A stretch of DNA of 63,343 nucleotides from an uncultured Rhodospirillales bacterium (lineage in GTDB: Bacteria; Pseudomonadota; Alphaproteobacteria; Azospirillales; Azospirillaceae). The stretch spans positions 1 to 63,343 of the forward strand of contig CAIYNU010000052.1 in the NCBI GenBank assembly GCA_903927615.1, written 5' to 3'. The notes below the pieces were generated by a model, which had not been told where the DNA came from, searched no databases, and saw only the letters and a list, made by a program, of their open reading frames with translations. The translations under genes and the position numbers were made by a program. The first letter of the stretch is position 1, and the number at the start of each line of letters is the position of its first letter. Shown in pieces: positions 16,085-24,340 of this stretch.

Positions 16085-17134
16085 ATGCCGATGAATTTTT
16101 CCATGATTCCCGTCGGACTGAGTGGCCGGCTGTTCGGGATGTATGCCGTCCTGGTGGGGACGAACGTCCTGGCCTGGCTATGGGCCTTGGCCTTGTTTCG
16201 CGATCAGCCGCTGCTGTTGGGGAGCGCGCTGTTGGCCTACGGGTTTGGCTTGCGCCACGCTTTTGATGCCGATCACATCGCCGCCATCGACAATGTGACG
16301 CGGAAATTGATGCAGGAGGGCCAGCGCCCGGTCGGCGTGGGGCTGTTCTTTTCGTTGGGGCACGCCAGTGTGGTGGTGTTGCTGACGCTGGCCATTGTGC
16401 TGGGCGCGGCGCTGGCCGAGGGTGAGTTCGACGTCCTCACGGGGGTCGGCGGCGTGGTTGGAACCACGATCTCGGCGTTATTTCTGTTCGTCATCGCGGC
16501 GGCCAACACCGTGATCCTGGTGGGGGTGTGGAAGAGTTTCAATCGTGTTCGCCGCGGTGGCCATTTCGACGAGGCGGACCTGGATATTCTGTTGGCCAAT
16601 CGCGGCTTTCTGGCCCGGCTGTTCCGGGGATTGTTTCGGCTGATCAGCCGGAGCTGGCACATGTACCCGTTGGGCTTTCTGTTCGGTCTTGGCTTCGAAA
16701 CAGCCACCGAGGTCGGCCTGATCGGGCTGTCCACCACCCAGGCGGCGAACGGCATGTCGGCGTGGTCGGTGTTGGTGTTCCCGGCGCTGTTCGCGGCGGG
16801 AATGACCCTGGCCGACACCACCGATTCCGTGTTGATGCTGGGCGCCTATGGCTGGGCCTTCGTCAAACCGATCCGCAAGCTTTACTACAACCTGACCATC
16901 ACACTGGTTTCGGTGGTGGTGGCGGTTCTGGTCGGCGGTATCGAGGCGGCGGGCCTGCTGGTGGATCAGCTTGACCTTCACGGCGGCGTTTGGGACGTGA
17001 TTTCGATCACCAACGGCCAGATGGGAACTTTGGGTTACGCCATCGTCGGGCTGTTTATCGTGTCATGGGTGGCTTCCACGGTCATTTACCGGGTGAAACG
17101 GTATGACGAGATTGGCGCCGAGATCGCCCCCTGA
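16085..17134 (+). CDS. HoxN/NixA-type nickel/cobalt permease
   Basis: A 349-residue inner-membrane permease with about eight membrane helices. The family signatures are RHAFDADHIAAIDNVTRK, FFSLGHASVV, LGFETATEV and FAAGMTLADTTDS. Because a cobalamin riboswitch precedes it, cobalt for B12 synthesis is the likely substrate rather than nickel (inference). The frame is open back to 15863, but that lies inside the riboswitch, so the start is placed at 16085 (ATG 16091 is an alternative). Length matches the family. Confidence 0.95.
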   Translation: MPMNFSMIPVGLSGRLFGMYAVLVGTNVLAWLWALALFRDQPLLLGSALLAYGFGLRHAFDADHIAAIDNVTRKLMQEGQRPVGVGLFFSLGHASVVVLLTLAIVLGAALAEGEFDVLTGVGGVVGTTISALFLFVIAAANTVILVGVWKSFNRVRRGGHFDEADLDILLANRGFLARLFRGLFRLISRSWHMYPLGFLFGLGFETATEVGLIGLSTTQAANGMSAWSVLVFPALFAAGMTLADTTDSVLMLGAYGWAFVKPIRKLYYNLTITLVSVVVAVLVGGIEAAGLLVDQLDLHGGVWDVISITNGQMGTLGYAIVGLFIVSWVASTVIYRVKRYDEIGAEIAP

Positions 17135-17149
17135 AGAGGCCTTGGTCTT

Positions 17150-18346
17150 TCAGCCCAGCACGCCTTCGGCAAACAGCAAGCCAAGGTCCGGTTGGCCGTC
17201 CCAATCGATCAAGGCCGGGTGATGGGGGCCGGGTATGACGTCGGTTCCGGAAGCGGTGCGCTTGAAACACAGGAGCGCATCGCGTCCGACGCGGCGAACG
17301 ACCAGGGGAGAATGGGTGGTCAGGAGCACTTGCGCGCAAGGGATCGCCGAGAGTGACCGGAGGATGAGGTCAAGGCCAACCGGGTGAACACCCTGGGCCG
17401 GTTCTTCCACCAGATAAACCGCGGCGGTTGGCGGCAGGACGGCGGGAAGGGTTAGCCCGAGTAAACGCAACGTGCCGTCGCTGAGGACCCAACTGGGACG
17501 GTCCAATCCGTCCTGGTCCTTGAGCAGCAGGTATTCGGCGTTGTCGGTCTCGCGCCTGGCCCAACCGATCGCGGCGAGATCGGGCAGGGCAGAACGCAAA
17601 TGCTCGGCCCACCGCCCAACCGGGCTGTCCGCTGTCGCCCATCGGGGCCGAGACCCCGAGGAGGGTGGCTGGCTTTCCAGCAGTTGCCCGACCACCCGCG
17701 CCAGATTGGCGCCGTTTGGCTCAAATCCGGTCCCCGGTGTCCCCGGGCGGGGGAAACGCATGGCCTGGCTGTCAAGTCGCAGGGGGCGAATACCCTGCAT
17801 CAGGAAACGCTTGACGGCATTGGCGGTCGGATAATTGGTGTCGTCCGGCGGAATCAGGGCAAGCGCCAGCTTGTCGTGATCGAGGTCAAATTTTGAGATA
17901 TTTTTTCGGTCCTCGCCGAAGTAATAGCCTTTTCCGCTCGGCGTCTTGCCAAGCAATTTTCCAACTAATTTTGAGGTCCAGCGTTGATGATACAGTTGCT
18001 CGTCGTCAACATAAATGCAGGATGCATCATTTTGACCGATCGCGAACCCATAATGAACCAGATTTCCGGATTGTGTGAGATTGTTTCTACTAATGTCGAG
18101 CCAAAGCTCAATCTCGATACGGCCGCCTCGCTGTTGCCAGGTGAGATCAGCGAAACCGCGCTGTGTCCGGCTCTCGACCGCCCGTCGGGGGCCCTGCACC
18201 AGGCAATCATGAACAAACTCGATGGCATCGAGAAAGGCCGATTTTCCCGCACCATTCGAGCCCACCAGCACATGAAAGGCTGAGAGCGGCAGTTTATCGA
18301 GTTGTCGGATCGACCGGAAATTGCGAACGGTTATGCCAACGATCAT
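17150..18346 (-). CDS. Stand-alone AAA/ABC-type ATPase
   Basis: A 398-residue SMC/RecF-like ATPase of the AAA_21/AAA_15 kind. It begins IVGITVRNFRSIRQL, has Walker A GSNGAGKS at ~28-35, an ABC-like signature LSDGTLRLLGL, Walker B-like VYLVEEPAQGVHP (Glu in place of the usual Asp) and a switch His in LLTTHSPL. It lacks a TOPRIM nuclease, so it is not a full OLD protein. Such ATPases occur in anti-phage and toxin systems, but no partner is adjacent. It is 31 bases downstream of the LysE gene on the same strand. Confidence 0.85.
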   Translation of the reverse strand: MIVGITVRNFRSIRQLDKLPLSAFHVLVGSNGAGKSAFLDAIEFVHDCLVQGPRRAVESRTQRGFADLTWQQRGGRIEIELWLDISRNNLTQSGNLVHYGFAIGQNDASCIYVDDEQLYHQRWTSKLVGKLLGKTPSGKGYYFGEDRKNISKFDLDHDKLALALIPPDDTNYPTANAVKRFLMQGIRPLRLDSQAMRFPRPGTPGTGFEPNGANLARVVGQLLESQPPSSGSRPRWATADSPVGRWAEHLRSALPDLAAIGWARRETDNAEYLLLKDQDGLDRPSWVLSDGTLRLLGLTLPAVLPPTAAVYLVEEPAQGVHPVGLDLILRSLSAIPCAQVLLTTHSPLVVRRVGRDALLCFKRTASGTDVIPGPHHPALIDWDGQPDLGLLFAEGVLG

Positions 18347-18377
18347 GACCGCGCCTCGCTGAATCCTCCACCGGTGG

Positions 18378-19034
18378 TCAGAATGTGCCTGGAAATCCGA
18401 AGCCGGGGCCGCCGGCGACGGAACTGATGATGGCCCAGGTTCCGAACAGCGCAAGGGCGATGGCGGTACAGTGGTTGATCAGGACCAACCGGTCTTCGGA
18501 GATGCGGTGGCGGACCAGGGCCACGCCGGAACTGAGAGTCAGCCACCAGGCGGCGGAGCCGAAGAAAACCCCCAGGACCAGCAGCAGGGCGTTGTTGAAG
18601 CTGAGATTGCCGGTGATGCCGACGCCCGCGAACAGTCCGATGAAGGCCAGGATCGTAACCGGGTTGGTCAGGGTCAGGGTCAGGCCGGTGGCAAAACCGC
18701 CGACGCAGGTCTTGGCACCGGGGGGGTCGCAGTCGGCGACCGGTGGCTTGGAGAGGTAGGTGCGCAACGCCACAGCCAGTAGAAACAGGCCCCCCAGCAG
18801 TCGGAACGTCGCTTCGTGACCGGTGAGGAACACCAGGGCTGCGCTGACCCCGAACGCGGCGATGGCACCATAGATGGTGTCGGCAACCGCGGCGCCCATG
18901 CCGGTCGCAAAGCCCAGGACCTGGCCATGCTCAAGGGTCCGGCGAATACAGAGCAGTCCGATCGGACCGACCGGAGCCGCGATGGCGACACCGAGGAGAA
19001 AGCCCTGGAACCACACTACTACGCCACTGATCAC
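18378..19034 (-). CDS. LysE/RhtB-family amino-acid exporter
   Basis: A 218-residue inner-membrane exporter with about six helices. The typical opening is LLGVAIAAPVGPIGLLCIRR, followed by GFATGMGAAVADTIYGA and TLTNPVTILAFIGLF. The GTG at 19034 is preferred because GGGAGGA lies at good spacing and it begins directly with the first helix; longer open upstream sequence is not family-like. Substrates are probably amino acids or related small molecules. It is followed by the AAA ATPase on the same strand. Confidence 0.9.
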   Translation of the reverse strand: MISGVVVWFQGFLLGVAIAAPVGPIGLLCIRRTLEHGQVLGFATGMGAAVADTIYGAIAAFGVSAALVFLTGHEATFRLLGGLFLLAVALRTYLSKPPVADCDPPGAKTCVGGFATGLTLTLTNPVTILAFIGLFAGVGITGNLSFNNALLLVLGVFFGSAAWWLTLSSGVALVRHRISEDRLVLINHCTAIALALFGTWAIISSVAGGPGFGFPGTF

Positions 19035-19104
19035 CCGCTGATCCTCCCGGCCGGCTCCCGGTGTCCCGTACCGAACCGGCACCTTGATCCCCAGGGCTCT
19101 GTTA

Positions 19105-20391
19105 TCAACATTTGGCGGCGAGTTCCAAGGATTTCGGTAGATGTCGGAGCGGCGGCAGGCCGGAGGCCGCGAGCGAGCGGATGGCGTTGACCAGATCGCG
19201 GTTGGTGGTGCGTGATTTAACCAGGGCGCCAGCCAGGGCGGCACCCGAATGAGGGGTGATTTCGGTGGCGGAAACCAGCAAAACCGGCACGGGCGGCACG
19301 AGTTTCTTAATGTCGTCCAACAATTCGAAGCCCGAGCCGTCGGGAAGTCTCAGGTCGAGAATGACCAGATCGAAGGGCTCGGAGGCCAGCCGTAAACGTG
19401 CTTGACCCAAGGTGGTCGCCGACTCAATCAGGGCGATGTCGCCAACCTCGGCCGCGACCCATGGGATCAGATCGCGGTCGTCCTCCACATGCAGCACCCG
19501 ATGGCGAAAGTGGCCAGGATGGTCGACCGCGTGGCGTAATGTTTCCGTGAACCGGCGTTCGTCACCGGGCTTCTGAATCCAGTCGACGATCCCGAAGGCG
19601 CCCCCGGCCAGATCAGGACGCTCGGGGCCGCGAGGGCGGCCACGCTCGGCCTTGGCCGAGACCACGATCACCGGGAGGTCACGGGTCTCGGGGTGGCTGC
19701 GCAGGTCGCGGACCAGAGCGAGCCCGTCCTGGTCGGGCAGCATCAGGTCGACGGTCATGGCCGCGTAACCGGTGGATGCGATCAGCCGTCGCGCCTGGCC
19801 GCCATCGGGGGCGAGGTCAACGCCGAAACCGGCAGTTTCGAGCAGTGCTTTGAGCCGCGCGCCGATCACGGCATCAGGTTCGCAGACCAGCAACCGGCTG
19901 GTGTCCATACCGATGCCGGCCGGCGAGTTGTCCTCCCGGGGCTCGAAGGCCGGTTCGGCCGCCGCTTCGCGCTCGGGCCGTCGTCGGACAATGGCGGTCA
20001 GACGGGCGCCGCCGGCGCCGGTCAGCACGGTCAAGTCTATGGGAAATGCGGCACCGGTGCGGTTCTGTCCGATCGCGGCGACGGTGACAGCATGCCCGGT
20101 CGGACCGCCGGAGCCGGTCGCAGTTGGGTGGGCGCCGTCGTGGCCGGGTCCCGGCGGCTGCCGGGATGCGGCGATGCTCAGGACCCGTTCAAGATGGCTC
20201 CCTCGCAACTCCTGCTCGGTGAAACCGAAAAGCCGCTCCGCTTCCTCATTCATGGCGAGGATGGTACACCGACGGTCAAAGACCACGATCGCCTCGGCCG
20301 GACCATGGATGATGGTGTCAAGAATGCCCGCCGCCTGGTCTTGCTCCCGCTCCTGCTCCCGCTCCCGGGAGTCCTCGTCTCGTTCGACCAT
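19105..20391 (-). CDS. PAS-receiver-receiver signalling protein
   Basis: About 428 residues with no catalytic output domain. The PAS domain (~25-140) has AIVVFDRRCTILAMNEEAE. The first receiver (~165-285) has phosphoacceptor-like TVDLMLPDQDG. The second receiver (~295-405) has HVEDDRD, LVILDLRLPDGSG and VKSR near the end. With two receivers and no kinase or effector domain, it may act as a phosphate sink or scaffold for a separate hybrid kinase. The start is uncertain; 20391 (MVERDED) is chosen, and the frame is open to 20460. A Glu/Arg-rich helix precedes the PAS domain. Confidence 0.8.
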   Translation of the reverse strand: MVERDEDSREREQEREQDQAAGILDTIIHGPAEAIVVFDRRCTILAMNEEAERLFGFTEQELRGSHLERVLSIAASRQPPGPGHDGAHPTATGSGGPTGHAVTVAAIGQNRTGAAFPIDLTVLTGAGGARLTAIVRRRPEREAAAEPAFEPREDNSPAGIGMDTSRLLVCEPDAVIGARLKALLETAGFGVDLAPDGGQARRLIASTGYAAMTVDLMLPDQDGLALVRDLRSHPETRDLPVIVVSAKAERGRPRGPERPDLAGGAFGIVDWIQKPGDERRFTETLRHAVDHPGHFRHRVLHVEDDRDLIPWVAAEVGDIALIESATTLGQARLRLASEPFDLVILDLRLPDGSGFELLDDIKKLVPPVPVLLVSATEITPHSGAALAGALVKSRTTNRDLVNAIRSLAASGLPPLRHLPKSLELAAKC

Positions 20392-20536
20392 GACGTGAAC
20401 GCCTTTCGCTTGCCACCGGGTCCGGCCTGGCCGAACGGTCAGTATGAGAATTGGCCTCAAGATGTCTTGTTATTAATATGAGTTTGCCCGTGTGCCGACC
20501 AAGGGTGTGCCCGCGACAGAGTTTGAGGTTGAAACG

Positions 20537-21472
20537 ATGATTACATCCGGAGGTCCATTGACCGTCTTGTCCAAGGCCCAGTGGCGAGCATCACCTGGAA
20601 TCGGCATTGCTTTGGTGGCGATCGGTTACGCGGTGTCCTCGATCAGCGATAGCGCCGTCAAGTGGTTGAGTGGCGGTTATTCAGCGTCGACAATGGTCTT
20701 CTATACAGGACTCTTTTCTCTGGTCCCGATGATTGTGGCGGTTGGGTTCTGCGGCGGGCCGGCGGTCTTGCGCACCGGCCGGCCAGGGATTCATCTGCTT
20801 CGGGGGGGACTCGGGCTGTCCGGCTATTTGTGCGGTTACTATGCCCTCGGCCATATGCCGCTGGCCGATTTCTACGCCATGGTGTTTACCGCACCCCTGT
20901 TCATCACCGCGCTGTCGGCGGTCATTGCCCGGGAACCGGTTTGCCGGCAACGCTGGCTGGCGGTGGCGGTCGGGTTTGCCGGCGTCGTGGTGATGGTTCG
21001 GCCGGGCGCGGGATTGGCCGGGCCGGGCACGCTGGCCGCGCTTGGCGGCTCTGTGTTTTTCGCGCTCTCGGTGTTGCTGGTCAGGCGCATGGGGGGCAGA
21101 GAGAAAGCGGTGGCCTTCGGCTGCTATGGGGCGCTGGTGATGGTGTGTGGCGCCGGGTTGCTGCTGCCGGCGCTGGAGCTTCCGAGTCGCCACGACCTGA
21201 TGCTGTTCGCGGTGAGCGGAATCGGCATGGGGTCGGCCCTGCTGTGCATCTTCGCCGCCTTCGGGCGGGCACCGGCGGCGGTGCTGGCGCCGTTTCAATA
21301 TTCTCAGATGATTTGGGGCGTGCTGGCCGGTCTGTTCCTGTTCGGCGAATGGCCGGACCGGGCGGTGGCCCTGGGGTCGGGGCTGGTGGTGGGGGCCGGG
21401 CTGTATATTTTATATCGTGAGACCAGGAGCAGTGCTCCTGGTCTCAGACCGGGGTCTGTTGACGTGTTGTGA
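20537..21472 (+). CDS. EamA/DMT-family transporter
   Basis: A 311-residue membrane protein with about ten helices built from two EamA repeats. The first repeat contains YYALGHMPLADFYAMVFTAP and the second ends FGEWPDRAVALGSGLVVGAG. These transporters usually export metabolites or amino acids. The substrate is not predictable. The ATG at 20537 has GAGG upstream. The 3' end of the gene contains a perfect 13-bp hairpin (21418-21446), so the terminator of the convergent dps gene may overlap the last codons. Confidence 0.88.
   Translation: MITSGGPLTVLSKAQWRASPGIGIALVAIGYAVSSISDSAVKWLSGGYSASTMVFYTGLFSLVPMIVAVGFCGGPAVLRTGRPGIHLLRGGLGLSGYLCGYYALGHMPLADFYAMVFTAPLFITALSAVIAREPVCRQRWLAVAVGFAGVVVMVRPGAGLAGPGTLAALGGSVFFALSVLLVRRMGGREKAVAFGCYGALVMVCGAGLLLPALELPSRHDLMLFAVSGIGMGSALLCIFAAFGRAPAAVLAPFQYSQMIWGVLAGLFLFGEWPDRAVALGSGLVVGAGLYILYRETRSSAPGLRPGSVDVL
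21418..21446. terminator. Perfect hairpin between convergent genes
   Basis: TGAGACCAGGAGC (21418-21430) and GCTCCTGGTCTCA (21434-21446) are perfectly complementary with an AGT loop. It lies inside the last codons of the EamA gene and 41 bases beyond the dps stop codon. There is no long T-tract, but AT-rich sequence follows on the minus strand. It probably serves as a 3' end for dps. Confidence 0.45.
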
Positions 21473-21486
21473 CCGCCGGTATCACC

Positions 21487-21960
21487 TCAGGCATCCAGGC
21501 TGCGGAGCATCCAGGCGGTCTTTTCGTGGATCAGCATGCGTTGGGTCAGCAAATCGGCGGTGGGGGCGTCGTGGACCTCGTCGACCACGGGAAAGACCGA
21601 GCGCGCGGTGCGGGCCACCGCCTCGTGATCCCGGACCAACTGGCGGACCATCGCCTCGGCCGGGGGGACCCCTTCATCCTCGGTGATGCTGCTCAGGCGG
21701 CTATATGCAGCGTAGCTGCCGGGGGCGGGGAACCCCAGCGCGCGAATGCGTTCGGCGATTTGGTCGACCGCCAATGCCAACTCCATATAGTGCTGCTCGA
21801 ACATCAGGTGGAGGGTCTGGAACATCGGCCCGGTCACGTTCCAGTGATAATAATGAGTCTTGAGATACAACGTATAGCTGTCAGCCAGCAAGCGGGACAG
21901 ACCTTGGCTGATCTCGTGGCGCTTTCCTTCGGTGATGCCGATATCAACGTCTTGGGACAT
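21487..21960 (-). CDS. dps: Dps-family ferritin-like DNA-protection protein
   Basis: A 157-residue member of the Dps family, dodecameric proteins that oxidise iron with hydrogen peroxide and shield DNA. Ferroxidase-site residues are visible in [13 protein letters not shown] (His) and the following [19 protein letters not shown] (His, Asp, Glu). A second conserved region is [11 protein letters not shown]. The start at 21960 has a GGTGG element upstream. It sits in a peroxide-defence group with ahpD, ahpC and oxyR. OxyR control is inferred. Confidence 0.93.
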   Translation of the reverse strand: MSQDVDIGITEGKRHEISQGLSRLLADSYTLYLKTHYYHWNVTGPMFQTLHLMFEQHYMELALAVDQIAERIRALGFPAPGSYAAYSRLSSITEDEGVPPAEAMVRQLVRDHEAVARTARSVFPVVDEVHDAPTADLLTQRMLIHEKTAWMLRSLDA

Positions 21961-22017
21961 GATTTCCACCTTTGGGTGTGTTGTGAATCGATGCGAGGTG
22001 ATGACCGGCAGTGGCCG

Positions 22018-22551
22018 TCACACCGCCAGTGCGGCCTCCGCATCCAGTGTGACCGCGACCGCATGAATGACCGCGGCAATACGCACGGCGTTCTGGACCG
22101 CCGGGATGCCGAGGCCCGCCTTGCGCACCTCATGTTCATGGGCTTCCAGACACATGCCGCATCCATTGATTGAGGACACCGCCAGAGACCACAGCTCGAA
22201 ATCGGCTTTATCGACGCCCGGCTTTGCCAGCGCATTCATCCGCAACCGGGCCGGCATGGCGCGATAGTCGGGTTCGCTGACCAGATGCAGGAAGCGGTAA
22301 TAGATGTTGTTCATGGCCATCACCGCTGCGGCCGTTTTCGCGGCGCTGATGGCTTCCGGTGTCAGGTGCCGGCTGGCTTCCTGATGGATGGCGGTGATCA
22401 CCGTGGCATTGCGGCTGGCGATCGCCGACGCCAGCAAAGTGCCCCAGCGTTGCTGTTCGGTGAGCCCGGGTTCGCTGGCGACCGATGACAGATTCAGCTT
22501 CAGGTCCCGGGCGTAGTCGGGCAGGCGGTCCTTCAAGGTCTCGATGGTCAT
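22018..22551 (-). CDS. ahpD: Alkylhydroperoxidase AhpD
   Basis: A 177-residue carboxymuconolactone-decarboxylase-fold protein. It reduces AhpC in systems that lack AhpF, as in Mycobacterium. The active site is [12 protein letters not shown] (CxxC plus the downstream His). The N-terminal half carries [11 protein letters not shown], typical of AhpD. It lies 64 bases after ahpC, separated by a strong hairpin (22584-22611), and 57 bases before dps. The ATG at 22551 is chosen; upstream open codons antisense to ahpC were ignored. Confidence 0.93.
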   Translation of the reverse strand: MTIETLKDRLPDYARDLKLNLSSVASEPGLTEQQRWGTLLASAIASRNATVITAIHQEASRHLTPEAISAAKTAAAVMAMNNIYYRFLHLVSEPDYRAMPARLRMNALAKPGVDKADFELWSLAVSSINGCGMCLEAHEHEVRKAGLGIPAVQNAVRIAAVIHAVAVTLDAEAALAV

Positions 22552-22583
22552 GGTCTCGATTCCAGTTGATTGGGGGTGGGGGC

Positions 22584-22611
22584 GGGCGGCGGAGCCGTGG
22601 CTCCGCCGCCC
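22584..22611. other. Perfect GC hairpin between ahpC and ahpD
   Basis: GGGCGGCGGAGCC (22584-22596) pairs perfectly with GGCTCCGCCGCCC (22599-22611). There is no T-tract. It could partly terminate transcription or protect the ahpC message, giving more ahpC than ahpD product. Confidence 0.5.
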
Positions 22612-22615
22612 GGTG

Positions 22616-23155
22616 TTACGCCACCTTGATGGTGTCGTCGCCCGGCTTCCAATTGCAGGGGCACAGCTCGTCGGTTTGCAAAGCGTCGAGGACGCGCAAG
22701 ACCTCTTGGGGATTGCGACCGACGCTGAGATCATTGACCGAGACGAAGCGGATCACGTTGGTGGGATCGACGATAAAGGTCGCCCGCAACGCTACCCCCT
22801 CCTTGTGGTCGAGAACGCCCAGGGCGGTCGACAACTCGCGCTTGATGTCCGACAACCAGGGTTGGGAAACCCGGCCGAGGTCTTCGCGACTTTGACGCCA
22901 GGCCAGGTGGACGAAGTCAGAGTCGGTACTGGCGCCGATCACGACGGTGTCGCGGTCCCGAAACTCGCCGTCAAGTTCCGAGAAAGCGACAATCTCGGTC
23001 GGACAAACAAACGTGAAATCTTTCGGCCAGAAGAAATATACTTTCCACTTGCTCGGGAAACTTTGGTCAGTCAGCTCCTCGAACGCGGATGAAGACTTGC
23101 TGGAACGAACGGACGTGAGGCGGAAGCTGGGGAAGGTAGCGCCGACGGTCAACAT
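22616..23155 (-). CDS. ahpC: Peroxiredoxin AhpC (AhpD-coupled type)
   Basis: A 179-residue two-cysteine peroxiredoxin reducing hydrogen peroxide and organic peroxides. The peroxidatic Cys is in [10 protein letters not shown]. The resolving region is [10 protein letters not shown], with a Cys-Pro-Cys typical of the actinobacterial AhpC type that works with AhpD. AGGAG precedes the ATG at 23155. It is divergent from oxyR with a LysR-type dyad in between, so peroxide induction by OxyR is very likely. Confidence 0.95.
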   Translation of the reverse strand: MLTVGATFPSFRLTSVRSSKSSSAFEELTDQSFPSKWKVYFFWPKDFTFVCPTEIVAFSELDGEFRDRDTVVIGASTDSDFVHLAWRQSREDLGRVSQPWLSDIKRELSTALGVLDHKEGVALRATFIVDPTNVIRFVSVNDLSVGRNPQEVLRVLDALQTDELCPCNWKPGDDTIKVA

Positions 23156-23284
23156 TTCTGGTGTCTCCTGATACTCAGCTTGGGGGTTTCCGGTTTCGGC
23201 GGCTCGGTCCGGGTGACCAACCGCAATGACCGGACCATAGAGACCCTCGACAAATCGATCCAACGAGATATTATGGTTTCAGAA

Positions 23285-23299
23285 ATCGATTTTAACGAT
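23285..23299. promoter_or_regulatory. LysR-type dyad in ahpC-oxyR intergenic region
   Basis: ATCG-N7-CGAT has the interrupted dyad shape of LysR-family half-sites (T-N11-A). It lies between the divergent oxyR and ahpC genes and partly overlaps a block of 16-bp tandem repeats. OxyR is the natural candidate ligand. The sequence does not match the E. coli consensus closely. Confidence 0.4.
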
Positions 23300-23342
23300 T
23301 AGTGAGTTGGACGATTCACGAGTTGAACGATTCACGAGTTGA
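23295..23342. repeat. Three 16-bp tandem repeats before oxyR
   Basis: Units at 23295-23310, 23311-23326 and 23327-23342. The second and third are identical (ACGATTCACGAGTTGA) and the first differs at four positions. They end 18 bases before the oxyR start codon, so they fall in its promoter or 5' UTR and could set expression by copy number. Confidence 0.7.
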
Positions 23343-23360
23343 ACGTCTCAAGGGACTTTG

Positions 23361-24278
23361 ATGCGGCCGTTACCCACCCTTCGCCAAGTTGCCTATCTGA
23401 TTGCGTTGGCCCAATACGGCCATTTCGGGCGGGCAGCCGAGGCCTGCTTCGTGACGCAGTCGACTCTGAGCGCCGGTCTTCAAGAGTTGGAGGCGGTGCT
23501 GGGAGTAACGCTGGTGGAGCGGACCAAGCGGCGGGTCCATGTCACACCCCTGGGCCGGGTGATGGCGGCGCGCGGCCGGGAACTGGTTCGCATGGCCGAG
23601 GAGATGACCGAACTGGCCCGCAGCGCCGCAGCCCCGCTCAGCGGCCCGCTTCGGCTGGGCGTGATTCCCACCATCGGGCCGTTCCTGTTGCCGACCCTGT
23701 TGCCCGGTTTACGCCGGGACTTTCCGCTGTTGCGGCTTTACTTGCGGGAGGACTTGTCGGCCCGCCTGCTCGATCAATTGGATACCGGCGACCTCGACGC
23801 GGTGATCCTGGCGCTGCCTTACGCCGGCGACCTGGAGTTGATGGAATTGGGCCAGGACCCGTTTCTGCTGGTTTGTCCGCCCGACCATCGGCTGGCCGAT
23901 CGTCGGGCGGTTCAACCTGCTGACCTGTCCGAAGGGGAACTGATCCTGCTGGAGGATGGCCATTGCCTGACCAGCCATGCGCTTGCCGCGTGTCGGCTCG
24001 GTGCGCCCGGCTTCGGTCAGCGCACTGGCGGTCGGGCGGTGGTTCATGGCACCAGTCTGCATACCATCGTACACATGGTCGCGGGCGGGCTGGGCCTGAC
24101 GCTGCTGCCTCGCCTGGCGGTGGACGCCGGCATTCTGGCCGGCACCGGCCTGGTGGCGCGTCCTCTGGTCGGGGCTGGTGTCCGGACGCTGGCTTTGGGC
24201 TGGCGTCACTCGGCACCGCGACCGGCTGAATTCCGGTTGCTGGCCGACCGGATCACGGCGGCGTTGCCCCTGTCCTGA
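23361..24278 (+). CDS. oxyR: OxyR peroxide-sensing LysR regulator
   Basis: A 305-residue LysR-family regulator. The N-terminal helix-turn-helix is in GHFGRAAEACFVTQSTLSAG. The redox pair is visible in EDGHCLTSHALAAC: two cysteines nine residues apart, matching Cys199 and Cys208 of E. coli OxyR. Oxidation by peroxide forms the disulfide that activates target genes. Divergent from ahpC. The ATG at 23361 is used (a TTG lies one codon earlier), with AAGGGA upstream. Confidence 0.95.
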   Translation: MRPLPTLRQVAYLIALAQYGHFGRAAEACFVTQSTLSAGLQELEAVLGVTLVERTKRRVHVTPLGRVMAARGRELVRMAEEMTELARSAAAPLSGPLRLGVIPTIGPFLLPTLLPGLRRDFPLLRLYLREDLSARLLDQLDTGDLDAVILALPYAGDLELMELGQDPFLLVCPPDHRLADRRAVQPADLSEGELILLEDGHCLTSHALAACRLGAPGFGQRTGGRAVVHGTSLHTIVHMVAGGLGLTLLPRLAVDAGILAGTGLVARPLVGAGVRTLALGWRHSAPRPAEFRLLADRITAALPLS

Positions 24279-24340
24279 CCCCAGGGCCGGCCGGTAACGT
24301 CGATGATTTTATGGGCATGGCAGCCTTTTATTGACGCGGA

